Shown here: positions 48,761-59,600 of the stretch, one piece after another
How the letters are laid out: each line of letters starts with the position of its first letter
How positions within the stretch are numbered: position 1 is the first letter of the stretch
DNA from: Burhinus oedicnemus
Taxonomy: Eukaryota; Chordata; Aves; Charadriiformes; Burhinidae
DNA length: 64,000 nucleotides
Direction of reading: 5' to 3'
Assembly: GCA_008921705.1 (NCBI GenBank)
Contig: VFFE01007724.1
Location: 2,065,798-2,129,797, forward strand
Program-made: the position numbers and the translations under genes
The notes under the pieces: model-generated
Databases searched by the model: none
The model's input: the letters and a program-made list of their open reading frames with translations, nothing else
Told to the model about the DNA's origin: nothing

Positions 48761-51278
48761 GTGAGCTGGAAGGAAGGCACAGGCATTTCACATCTGTGTT
48801 CAGCAAATTTTAAGGATGAGTGAAACCAGGAGTGGAAATTAATTGCAGAACTTGTAGAGTAGTTTTGCCCACGTGGATGGAGCCTGCTTCTGTAGGGTCT
48901 GGAGCAGGAGAGCATTGGGGGGTGTAGCCCTCCAGAGTGCAGCAATGCAGGACAATCCTCTGTCGCAACACTAGGTTGCAGAAACAAAACCAATTTTAAC
49001 TTAATTTGTAAATACAGTGAGGAAAAAAATGTCTCATCCTGTGCGCTCTGAACTAGGGACGTGAGTCATGCTGATTGCTCCCGCTGCGTCACGATGCAGC
49101 ATTGTACAGAAAACCAGGAGACAAAATGTGTCAGTCCTGCCTTGGGAATGAGGATGGATATGGAGGGTTGGATCCGAGCACGGCTTGCTGCAGTCGTTTC
49201 TGGTGGGGAAAAGCTGGATACCGCTTCCTGTTGGTCGTGATGTGCTTTCTGGCCCCCCGGCCATTCATGGCCACAGTGGTTTTCCAAGAAATAGCAGGCA
49301 TTTTCTGTTTGTTATTCTGGTTGAGACTGTGCAGTAAGTCACTGGAAAGCATTGTTCAATACCAAAGGGTAGCGTGGCAACCCTAATCAGGCCATGAGTA
49401 AATAATTGCAAGAAAAGGAGTGAAAGGGGCATATTTTTGTCTGAGCTATGCGCTGTTGTGTCTCTGCCACCCTGGAGATAAGTCTTTGTGTAATCTGAAA
49501 GAGGGCGTTAACCAAAAAAGTAATCGGCAAAGCTACTTGAGATGTTTAACATGGAAATCAGTTCAGGATTCGTGGTTTTAGATTACTGCTGAACTACCCG
49601 GAGTTAAGACCCTTTCTAAAGCATATGTTTAAGGCGTATCACCAGAAGTGAAGTTCTGCTGGAGTGGGAAGGAGGAGGCAGGAAGGGGGGAGGTATCTAT
49701 TGATGCTACCCCTTGAAGCTTCTGTTGACCAACAGACCTCATTCTCTAATGAGGAATGGACACTTACGCTGCCATTTAACTTCATTATACTGGGAAGGAG
49801 GAAGTGGGAAGCTCAGGAAGCCAGTAGGACGGTGTAGCCAGCCAGATATGTGGGGAGGGATTTTTCTCTTGAAAAGGGAACAGGACAGTCTGTCAGATAG
49901 CTTGACAAAGTCTTGCGTGCAAATCTGGTACTGTGCAAAGTGAACACAGAGCTGCTAGTTAAGTGGATGTTGAATATTTCTGTAGCCCCTGGAGTAACCA
50001 AGAAGCCAATTCAACTTAAAATAAAATGAAAAAAAAAATCCTTGGTTGCTTTACTGGAATAACCTATAACTGTAACACTAAAGTAATTGAAATGGTGAAT
50101 ATTGTGCTGATGAGTATTAATCCACTGTTTCCCATTTGCTGTACAATGACTTATAAAAAAATGCATTTATTTGTAGCATGCTGGTTTTAGGCAATTAGTT
50201 GCCGCAAGCGTACAAATATGATCATGCAGCTAGATAAGGAAAGATGAAGGCCAAGCTGCACTGAAATAGCAAAGGAAGAAAATGTGGCTAGTTGAAACAA
50301 CTTGGAAAATTATAATACAGTGTACATGGCAATCTCAACTTAGAAAGCTTCCAACAGCTGGGTAGGACGCTTGTTTGCTTCAGAAGTTTGTACAATAACT
50401 TCTGAATGGATGTAGAAAAAAATATGAAGAACGTATCGAGTATCAATTGTTACTTTGCTAACAAAGGCAAAACCGTTGGTTTGGGCATGATTTGTTCAAG
50501 GTTCAGACTCAAAGTGGAGTGCAAAAAGGAGGATTGAACTATAGAGAAAAGCAGAAAATACTCCGAATCCTGCAAGCCGACTTGCCTTAGGTTAGAGATA
50601 GTCATTCTTGGAGTGGGGAAGGGACAGATTGTATTTAATGAAGTGTGTCTGAAGCGTACATATGATATTTATGATATTTCTCAAGCTTTTCTTTTTTGGA
50701 CAGTTTTACTTACCCAAAGCTTCCACTTTATGCTGCACTTCTCTCCTTAGGCAGGCACAGTTGACACAATTGTAAAGTCTATTTATACTGGGAAATTAAA
50801 TTGCATGTAATCCATGATGGCAGCTTGAAACCAGGGCATCTCGACTTGCTCTGTCCAGTCAGGCAGGCCCTGGGGAAGAAACTGCTAAATTGCTGTGAAC
50901 TCATGAAGACTGTTTCCTGAATATCAGTCTCCCTGGATTCTTCCTTGAAATCTGTGTCCCCGAAAAACAAAGACCGAAAAGGAGGGGAAAAATTGTTGCC
51001 CTAATTGCTGTATTTTTCTTGTTCATATGGGCTCACCCAAAGAGTTATAAAATCTCAAACAGCAAATGAACACACTTAATATAATACAAAAAATTGAACA
51101 GTCCTGCAGAAAAGCTTTTTTAAGAAAAAAAAAAACACAAAACTTGATTTGTTGTAAAATCCATCTCCAGGAAAATCTAACACCATTTAATTTAGAGATG
51201 GTCAGGAATTTGGTTTTCTGAAAAAAATTCAGTGATTTTGTTGTTCTGAGCTAACACGGGTGAATTCTTCCGTTTCAG
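48761..51278 (+). other. FNDC3B: FNDC3B intron (2,518 bp) between two recognised coding exons
   Basis: The intron is bounded by a near-consensus donor (GTGAGC) and an acceptor TTTCAG at 51273-51278, phase 1. No repeat, RNA gene or alternative exon is recognised inside it. Confidence 0.9.
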
Positions 51279-51575
51279 AAATCATACCACTATATGGGAT
51301 GTCCAGCTATATAACCAGGGAAGATCAGTACAGCAAACCCCAGCACAAAAAACTCAAAGACAGGCAGATTGATCGCCAAAACCGTCTGAATAGTCCTCCT
51401 TCATCCATCTACAAAAGCCATATAGGCAGCTGCACAACAGTATATAATGGTTATGCAAAGAGCCACAATGGAGCAAGCAGCGGAGGCGGCGGTGGCGGCG
51501 GGGGGGCTCCAGCAGCGAAGAAACCGGAGCGCAGAGCGAGAAGCAGCCCCAAGTCAAATGAACAAGACCCACACG
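51279..51575 (+). CDS. FNDC3B: FNDC3B internal coding exon with poly-Gly tract and basic region
   Basis: This 297-nt exon completes the split Glu codon and adds 98 codons plus one base. It starts EIIPLYGMSSYITREDQYS, then has a Lys/Arg/Gln-rich stretch (KKLKDRQIDRQNR), a Ser/Tyr-rich stretch, eight consecutive glycines (51482-51505), and a basic tail KKPERRARSSPKS that resembles a nuclear-localisation or phosphorylation region. It ends SNEQDPH, just before the first FN3-containing exons of the family. A possible branch point (GCTAAC, 51250-51255) lies about 25 nt before the acceptor TTTCAG at 51273-51278. The donor is ACG|GTAAAG at 51576: -1 G, but A at +5, so rather weak. Reading through the donor adds eight residues and a TAA at 51599-51601. 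Compared with the human exon as I remember it (282 nt), this one is 15 nt longer, with an extra His-Ile-Gly after IYKS and a different glycine tract. Confidence 0.96.
51482..51505 (+). repeat. FNDC3B: In-frame glycine-codon repeat (eight GGN codons)
   Basis: GGA GGC GGC GGT GGC GGC GGG GGG encodes eight consecutive glycines within the FNDC3B exon. GC-rich trinucleotide tracts of this kind vary in length between species and individuals by slippage. A change in multiples of three keeps the frame. Confidence 0.95.
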
Positions 51576-52570
51576 GTAAAGACAGTTTTATTTATTTTTA
51601 ATTCCTTTTTATTGCACCTTCCCGGCTTATGACCGCCTGTATATGGATCTAGTAACTATGCCAAAAAACACTACCACCCACATATAAAGACTGTGTTAAT
51701 ACAGTGTGAACTTAAACATAAACGTTGAGCTTGCTATACTATATTTGTTTTGTAAGAGGAACCGGTTGCCTCCCCATCTTTGATGACTACTCCCTGGTAG
51801 ATGCAGCATCGTTCCTTTTTTATGTATTGGAAGCAGAAATGCATTTTATGGGCAAATTCTTGGGTTTATTTTGCTTTTCACACAAGGATCTTGACACTCC
51901 ACAAAAATCCTTACAGACAATTGAGCCATAACCAAAACCTGACTACTAGGTAGCCCTGCTTTGCATCTCCTAGGTAAACGTAGTGAACTTATCAGAACAT
52001 TTAGACATCACTGCTGAAAAAAACCCAAGTTTTCTTATGTGAAAGTTCAATGGAAGTACAATTAGTTGAAACAGAAGAAATTTGAGAAGAAGATGCTTAA
52101 TCTTAGCCATTGGAATTAGTGGTTAAATAAATCTAACTTTAAAAATCATTTTTCTCAACATTTTTGTAGGCTTGTCATTAAGAAATTGAAAGTCTACAGT
52201 AAAACATTAGGTCCTTCATCTCATCAACTCCTACTTATCACAAGCCATTCTACACATAGCCAGTTCTACCTAAATTTAGCTCAATAACTTGTTACAATCA
52301 GTTATGCCTTTCCACCGTTCTGTTCTCTGCCTGTCTCTTTGCTGACTGCTACAACTGCAGCAAGCGGAACAAACGTATGTAGTAAGCAAACTTATATCCA
52401 GCATGGTCTAGGGTATTTATAATGTAGCACACTTTGAAATCGCTCGTGTGAATTTATCCATACAACGTAGTTTTTCCGTTATCTATATATTGTGTATATT
52501 TATTTGGCTGTAACTTGTACTTTTGTGAGATGTAACTGAAATAAATATTCATGAAAAGTAACTTAATTGG
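51576..52570 (+). other. FNDC3B: Candidate alternative terminal-exon extension and 3' UTR of a short FNDC3B transcript (intronic polyadenylation)
   Basis: If the donor at 51576 is not used, the frame of the preceding exon continues for GKDSFIYF and stops at TAA 51599-51601. The following 0.95 kb looks like a vertebrate 3' UTR: it is AT-rich, has few CpG, and ends in a textbook cleavage and polyadenylation arrangement. UGUA elements (the binding sequence of CFIm) lie at 52493, 52509, 52516 and 52531, directly before AATAAA at 52540-52545. Cleavage would be expected about 10-30 nt later, near 52556-52575. The weak donor favours retention. The product would hold the N-terminal region only, without FN3 repeats or membrane anchor. 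The signals are seen in the sequence; use in vivo is inferred. Confidence 0.55.
52540..52545 (+). terminator. Canonical poly(A) signal AATAAA with upstream UGUA cluster
   Basis: AATAAA on the + strand follows four TGTA motifs within 50 nt upstream and is followed by moderately G/T-rich sequence (about 52565-52650). It lies about 0.94 kb downstream of the in-frame stop that terminates a read-through of the FNDC3B exon ending at 51575. A second AATAAA occurs at about 52842 and could act as a distal site, but it lacks the clustered UGUA elements. Confidence 0.55.
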
Positions 52571-54555
52571 TAGCCAAAAGGGGGGAGAAAAGTGCTACTG
52601 GCTTGGTAAGGAATGAGGATTTGCAGCTGTGCTTTGGGGTCTTTAGAATGAGCAAGGAGCTGTATTTGGAAATGCTTTAATCCAAGAAAATGAATCACTA
52701 CATTAGACTTCCTAATTTTTTCTTGTCAGTCAGCTTATACACCCTTTAATATTCTTACTTACGGGGGTTTTTTGTTGTTGTTTTTCCCCTCTGTGGTGGA
52801 ATATGTGAGGTGTGTAGAAGCACCTGTGTGAAAGACCTGGAATAAAGTATAATCTTAACAGCTAAACTGCAATATAGCTTCAGTCGGTACTGAGTCAGCC
52901 TGGATGATCACTTTTAAAATAATCTAGATTTAATTTAAAAATACGCAGTTTAAGGGTTTCCTGCAAGCCTTCTGTTTGTCTAATTTTTTCTCTTGGAGTA
53001 GTCTGCTGCACTCCAGCAGAAGAGCGTGAGCGCTCTTAAAATGCCAAGCAAATCAGTGAAGTCAGGGCTACGGCACGTCCAGCCTGTCAAGCAGAGTGCG
53101 CTTTACAACTGGGAACAGCAAATGATGGAGTCGTCCCCCAAACGGTGAAAAAGTCTGTAGCAGGAGACCATGCAAAAAAGCATCGGTTGTTCCACCCTCC
53201 TGATAAATCCGGCTCACCGGTGTTTTAAAATTAGGTTCTGCGTCTGCGCCCGGAGGTGGCAGCCCCGGAGTCGCTGTCATCCTGCTCTACAGCACAGTCC
53301 ATGGTCACAGCAGAAATAGGAGTCATTTTTGCATGCTAGAAGAAAAAAAAACCCCACAACTGTGGACTCAAATGTGAGATTTTTCACATCAAAATCTATT
53401 GTTACAGTCCTACGTGTATACCAATACACAAATTTCTGCAGTAAGGTTGTCACAGAGATTTTGCAATGGCTCCCAACAAACAACACCCTAAAATAAGTTT
53501 CCACTTGATATTTATAAGCTTCTAATCACATCTGCTGCTTTATATTTACCTTTTCTGTTTCTTCTTGAATTGTTTGGGGTTTTATTGACTGATACCTGAC
53601 TAACACGGCCATAGGGGTAATTGGGGTGAGAATTAAAAGCGGTCTGGGAACAGTTGATAGTTTTGATTCATGCTGCTAAAACGTCAGCGTGTTTAGAATA
53701 GCCGAGAAAAAGAACGTGTCAGAAGCAGCAAAGCTGTTTAAACTTGCACATTTTGTGCATGTGTATCAATTCAAGCTTGCTAATAGTTAAAAAATTGATG
53801 GTGCTGTGTGGCTGCTTCCAAAATTGCAGAATAGCCTGGAAAAAACTATAAAAATATATATATAATACGTAGAGAATATGAGTCTTTATTTAGAAAACCA
53901 CTTAGCCAAAAAACTCTTCAGAGACAAGCAGGAATGTGTGAGTTTAGAGTAAAACTTAGGGTAAGGTGAGGGAGAACTGGACCCTGATGGGTTTGTTTGA
54001 ATGAATTTCTTAATTGGGATGGTGATGTGTTTTATAGCCTATCATTTCGTACCTGGCTGGGGGTGGGGTGTTGGGCAACGGTGGCTGGTGTGTTTATTTT
54101 GGATGTTTGGCTGCCGGAGCAATCCAGTGAGCCAGCTCCTGGCAAAGCTGCTGTCACCGACGCATCCGCGCTGGCTGCCGAGGAGCGGGGCTTTGGGAAC
54201 TCTGTACGCTGCTGGAGCCGACGCTTGCACAGCCGAAATCCTGGTTGCTTTTCCTTAGGGACTGGGCTTCTTGGGAGCAAAGCACTGGAGGCTGCCCCAG
54301 CGCTGGCAGCGTGGGTAGGAGCTCGCCACTGTGTGTGCGCCGGGTGCGTGCCGGCTGCTCTGAAGCCAACACTTTGAAAGGCAATTGGAGTGCCTGTTGT
54401 AATCAGCAGAGGAGTATGATCTGCACGGTGGCGTTTGTGACGGGGAAGTGGAAGATAGGCGTTCCTGTTCTTGGATCTGCTACCCCCCTGTTTAAGTCAA
54501 TGTTTGTCCTGCTTCTTGTTTCTCGGTAGTAATTCCTTTGAGGGATGTGTTCACA
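52571..54555 (+). other. Intron downstream of the recognised FNDC3B exons, no gene seen
   Basis: No exon with the expected continuation of FNDC3B (the region leading into the first FN3 repeat) is found. A second AATAAA at about 52842 could serve as a distal poly(A) signal. The part 54100-54370 is a CpG-rich patch just before a CR1 copy. (TA)n of about 10 bp lies near 53853-53864. Confidence 0.5.
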
Positions 54556-54978
54556 GAAGCATAGAATGGTTTGGGTTGGAAGGGATCTTAAAGATCATCT
54601 CGTTCCAACCCCCCTGCCATGGGCAGGGACACCTCCCACTAGACCAGGTTGCTCAAAGCCCCGTCCAACCTGGCCTTGAACACCTCCAGGGATGGGGCAG
54701 CCACAGCTTCCCTGGGCAGCCCGGGCCAGTGTCTCACCACCCTCAGAGTGAAAAATGTCTTCCTAATATCTGATCCAAATCTCCTCTCTTCCAGTTTGAA
54801 GCCATTACACCTCGTCCTATCGCACCTTACATGCCCTTGTAAAAAGTCCCTCTCCAGATTTCTTGTAGGCCCCCTTCAGATACTGGAAGGGGCTATAAGG
54901 TCTCCCTGGAGCCTTCTCTTCTCCAGGCTGAACAACCCCAACTCTCTCAGCCTGTCCTCGTAGGAGACATGTTGCTCC
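54556..54978 (-). mobile_element. CR1 LINE, 3'-end fragment (about 420 bp)
   Basis: This antisense CR1 covers the same part of the element as the + strand copy at 1511-1920. On the + strand it starts with the reversed tail AGAAGCATAGAATGGTTTGG, continues through CCACTAGACCAGGTTGCTCA and CAGTGTCTCACCACCCTCAG, and ends with CAGCCTGTCCTCGTAGGAGA. The RT C-terminal frame is not intact over a useful length. Together with the copy near 1.5 kb it forms an inverted pair separated by about 53 kb. Confidence 0.95.
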
Positions 54979-56424
54979 TTACTGAGCATCTCCAAGCAAT
55001 TTCTGCTACGACTGCACTGAGGTTATTATGGACTACTGTAAGAATAATATTGAAGAAAATGTTCAGTGTACAATGCAAGGACAAGTCTACTTTTTTTCCT
55101 TGAGAAGGTATGACCTAGATCACAGGACATGAGGTATTTAAGTTAACAACATCCTTTTATATCAAAACATGCACTAACTGCATGTATTATCCCCCGGACA
55201 CTTGAGTAAGCATTCAAGGAAAATTGTGCCCTGTGTCAATAACTTACTCCCTCCTTCTAATATTTAAAGAACCAGGGGTTTTCCGAAAAGCTGATACAGC
55301 ACCGGTGGAAGAAATGGGATGATAGTGTCATCAATAGTACTAAAACAGAGTGAGCAAATGACCCTGGAGTACTTTTGGTTCAGTCACCTCTTCAATTGCG
55401 GATCCAATCTGTGCTGCTCTCTGCCCCTCTGTGCTCTGTGCAGCACGATAGGGCATTGAAAATACGTTGGTACGTCTGTTTTGCACCCTTATCCCAGACT
55501 GGCCCTGTAGCATAACATCAGGACTTCTTTTTGGTGGGGAAATCACAGTTTCAGATTGGAGATTTAAGTGCATTTCCTCTGGCCTCTTCCATGGACAGCA
55601 ATGTGCCTTTATGTTGGGAGGCTCGCTTGCAAATAAAGATTCCTAACTATGCTGGATGCTGGAAATACGCCGTTTTAAGGCAAAAAAAGGAAAATGATGG
55701 CTTATAATTGCCTGATAAGTTAGCAATTGTTGCTGTGGTAGGATGGATGCTGTCTTGTACAGACAGAAGACTTGGAAGTACGTTGCAAGGATTCTGATTT
55801 AAAATCCATACTGTAGCTTTTCTGCAGAGCCCTTTTAAAAACTGAATGGGAGAGGAGGGATCAAGGTTGCTTTTTTTTTTTTTTTAATGAAGGAGCCTCG
55901 CCATGTCAAAAGAGCTGTAAGCGGAAATCCTGTCCCATTCATGCTGTCCTTTATGAATTTCAGTCTGAGTCACTTCCTTCTCATGCGCTCAGTGGTTCAC
56001 TTCTTGGTCATGTAGTGAGCTGGGAGTTTGAGAAGTTATGTGTGCGGCTGCAAGTACTGTGGGAACATAAGCAGTTTTAAACATTCTTATAATGCTTTTG
56101 CCTATTTGCTAATAATACTTTTTTTTTTTCATTCAAATGAGATAAAATCTTTTTTTTTTTTTTTTTTTTAATCCTCATTCAAGCTTGAAGACCCTAAGAT
56201 AGCCAAAAGTAAAACATTTCAAATGGGTGAAAGTAGAAAGCGGGAGATGGATTGTTTTGTGCATCCTGTCCAGGAGCTGGCTGGGTGCTGGGAACTGGGT
56301 GCCAGAATAAACAGACCTAGCCTGGGCAGGGAGGCAGCTCCAGGGGGGTCGCATGCACCTTTATCTAACCATTCCGTAAAGAATATTTTTTTGTGATAAT
56401 CTGAGAAGATTTAGCCTTACTGGG
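54979..56424 (+). other. Intron between two CR1 copies, no gene seen
   Basis: The stretch contains poly(T) at 55871-55885, two further T-rich runs at 56119-56129 and 56150-56169, and otherwise unique-looking sequence. No exon or RNA gene is recognised. Confidence 0.5.
56119..56169 (+). repeat. T-rich simple repeat (two poly(T) runs)
   Basis: An 11-nt run and a 20-nt run of T are separated by about 20 bp of mixed sequence. Confidence 0.85.
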
Positions 56425-56617
56425 TCATAGAATCATAGAATGGTTTGGGTTGGAAGGGACCTTGAAGATCATCCAGTTCCAAGCCCCCTGCCATGGGCAG
56501 GGACACCTCCCACTAGACCAGGTTGCTCCAAGCCCCGTCCAACCTGGCCTTGAACACCTCCAGGGATGGGGCAGCCACAGCTTCTCTGGGCAACCTGGGC
56601 CAGTGTCTCACCACCCC
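56425..56617 (-). mobile_element. CR1 LINE, 3'-end fragment (about 190 bp)
   Basis: This antisense CR1 retains its terminal repeat in duplicate (TCATAGAATCATAGAATGG on the + strand, that is two ATTCTATG-type units at the element's 3' end). Internal blocks match the 54556 copy: CCACTAGACCAGGTTGCTCC, ACACCTCCAGGGATGGGGCA and CAGTGTCTCACCACCCC. It is truncated just inside the coding end of the RT. It has the same orientation as the neighbouring copy about 1.5 kb upstream. Confidence 0.94.
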
Positions 56618-59600
56618 AGGTCAGGGCAGAGGCCCATGTAGCCCAGTGGTCAGTCTTCAGCCGGTGTTGCTGGGGGAGAATCTGCAAGTCTGGGCCCATC
56701 CTGTGCACCAGCCGATGCACCAGCATCCGGACCTGCCGGGCACGGTAGAGAGTTTAGTCCTGCCTAGTCCTTTTGGTGCCCACTTGTTGACCTGTTGTCT
56801 GTGAACTTGTCTAACTCTTGTTTGAAAAGCAGACTTTGCTTTTCAGCTGCCCACAGTGAGCAATGCTGACTTGGTGTCCACTTCATTTCTCAGAGCAGCT
56901 GGTTTCCTGCATGTGGAATTGGCGTGCTGAACGTATGGAGAAGGGAAAAGAAAAGACTGGAATTATTTAACAGTTCAACGAGTTGCTGTAGACTGCAGAT
57001 AGATCCCAAACTTTTGTAGTACCATTGTCATATGTGTACAACCAGCTTAAAAACTCAAAGATGTTGCTTTCCTGGCACTGAGGTTTTGTAAATCTGATTT
57101 TGTGCACTGAAGCAGGGTTCAGGTACTCCCAAAGGTGAAAACCATTGCCTCAGGTGCTTCATATTCCTGCCTGCATCGCTGACGGGCATTTCTCGGGAGG
57201 TGTGGCTGGCTCTGCGTGCTCTTTTCTTTGAGGTGAATGTATCAGGAACTCATGGAAAATGGGCTTAGCAAGAGAACTCAACTCTGGTGGTTTTCATTGG
57301 AAAACATTTCAAAAATACTGAACTTGGCAAAACAGAAGTTCTGAGATGAAGAAGTGAAGTTGAGTGATATGGCTAGCCTGGGCTGGTGCTGGCAAGCACT
57401 AGGGCCAGCAAGTGTCCCTGAGCTGTGTGGGATATGCTCCGCAAGCTGTTAGTACGTGGTGCAGAAGGGGTGACAACATACAGAATAAATAGAGCTGGCG
57501 CTTTCTTGATACAATCCTATCCTGTTCTCCCTCTTTCTTCTTTATCACGTTTAAATATATCTGTGAAAAGTGGTTTGGGGTTTTTTTCTATTTTTGTTTT
57601 TTTAGTGGTATCAAGTTTTTTTGAATGCAGAGCCTGTGAATTAAAGGGAAATTGAGGGAGCTGTGATTCAATGTCGACAGGAACCAGGCAAAGTTCCTCT
57701 ACTTACTCATTCTAGACCCTGTCAATTCTTTTCTATTTTGGTCCTGAATCTGTTTTGCAAGCTTATTGGGCTGGATACGTATGGGTACCTGTATATCCTA
57801 TAGATTTGAAAGCTTAAAAGAGTAGTTTCATCACTTCTGGTCCGTGTAAGCACAGAGGCTGGGAAACACTATGGCACAACAACATAGCTTTTATGTTCTT
57901 TTATCCAGGAACTGATGATTTGGTACATACTAATAAAGACCTTTGTTACACCAATGTAGAAGTGTTCTGCAGAAAAAAACTGTCATAAATGTTTCTTCTG
58001 CTGACATACAAAATACCCCGACATCAGTGCAGCTTCCCTGGTTTCCCTAAATGTATTTGCTTCTATAAAATAAGGAGATTTAACAAGATTGTCTCCTGAA
58101 GACAACCCGTCAAAACTGACACAGTGATTTTATTAGTAACATGGAAAAAACCACTCTGAAGACTAAAATACATCTGTCAGGATATGTGATTTTTAGTGTT
58201 ATACTAAGTAATGAAATGTGAAACAATATTTACTGGAAACAGAGACGTGTTGGATCTTGTGAGTATAGATCAGCATCACATATGAAATCTGAATAGTATT
58301 ACTGTTCCTGCTGCATTTTTTTAATAGTTTCAGCAAATACTATTTGGCTGAGTTGTTTAGACTTATACCTAATTAGAAATATATGTTGTGTGTTGTGTGC
58401 ATGCTGTTTTTCTTAAAGTTTTAATAAGTGAGAGGAAATAGGATGCATTAATGAGGGCACTAGTCTGAACTTGAGAAACCACAGTTAATTTGTGACACCA
58501 GGGAATTTCCAGTGTGATATTCTCGTGCCTCTACTTTATCTCTTACATCATGACTGAGCTTGTGGGTTTGTTTCTATTTGGAAATGTGCCTACTTCTTAA
58601 ACATTCTTTATCTTTTCTATTTTCTCTAGAATAATAGACTGTGAAATTGTTCGTCCAGGCAGAAAACAAAATGGTTATGACTTTCAGATAATTCTGATGA
58701 GAATACACCTTTGTGTACCAGAGTCAACTCCATTAGCTGGGCCACGCAGATTCTTTACCAAAGATTATTTTACCTAATAGTCACATAAAGTAACCACTTA
58801 AGCAAGCTCCGTATAGACTGATGAATATATTAGAAACATATTGGCATTATGCAGATTTCAAGCAAAGTACATTACCAGGTTCCTGTCAATCTGTACACGT
58901 GTCAGAATTTACCCAGATGAGGCTTAATTTATGTCTTGTCGTGAGCAAAAAGAATTGCTAAGATGTATATCCAGCATCACCGAGGAGGACGCTGTGCTGA
59001 GGGAGAGAAGCAAACCTCCCTTTCCTCTGCTGTCTTGAAACTTGGCTTGCATCGTGGGCCTTTGATGGAGAAAGGGAAAAGCTAAATACCACCAGTAGAC
59101 CAGTGGAACTGAAAAGCAGGTCCGTGCCCGGTGCTAACCTACTCCCTCCTTTGGCCATTGCTTTTCCCGCCCCAAACCCAGCAGTGGTTTGCTTTGAGCT
59201 GCCTGTGGGTAGTTCCTTCTAGTGCATCTTGCCCAACTCTTTCCCAAAAGTCCACTGCGTGCAAAATATTTTCCAGGAATTTACAAGCCTATGAAAGTTT
59301 ATCTGCATGTGAAATGTTGGGAGCATGGAGGTATTTTCCTGCTGTGTCCATACGGCAGGAACAAACCCAAAGTTTACGAGAAGCCTGAACGCCGTGGCAG
59401 TCCTACCTTCTTGCACACCACATTGCTTCATTCCAGCAGAAGGATGTTTGTGCTTCGTTAGCGCAGAGTCCTGCGAACCTGGGAGGCTGGGGCAGGGAAA
59501 GAAGAGATCTTCACACTCTATTTTTATGTACTTATCTTGAAAGACTGAAGAACTAGCTTCATAACTTGGGCACCAGAAGTTGTTGATAAGAGATTCTCTT

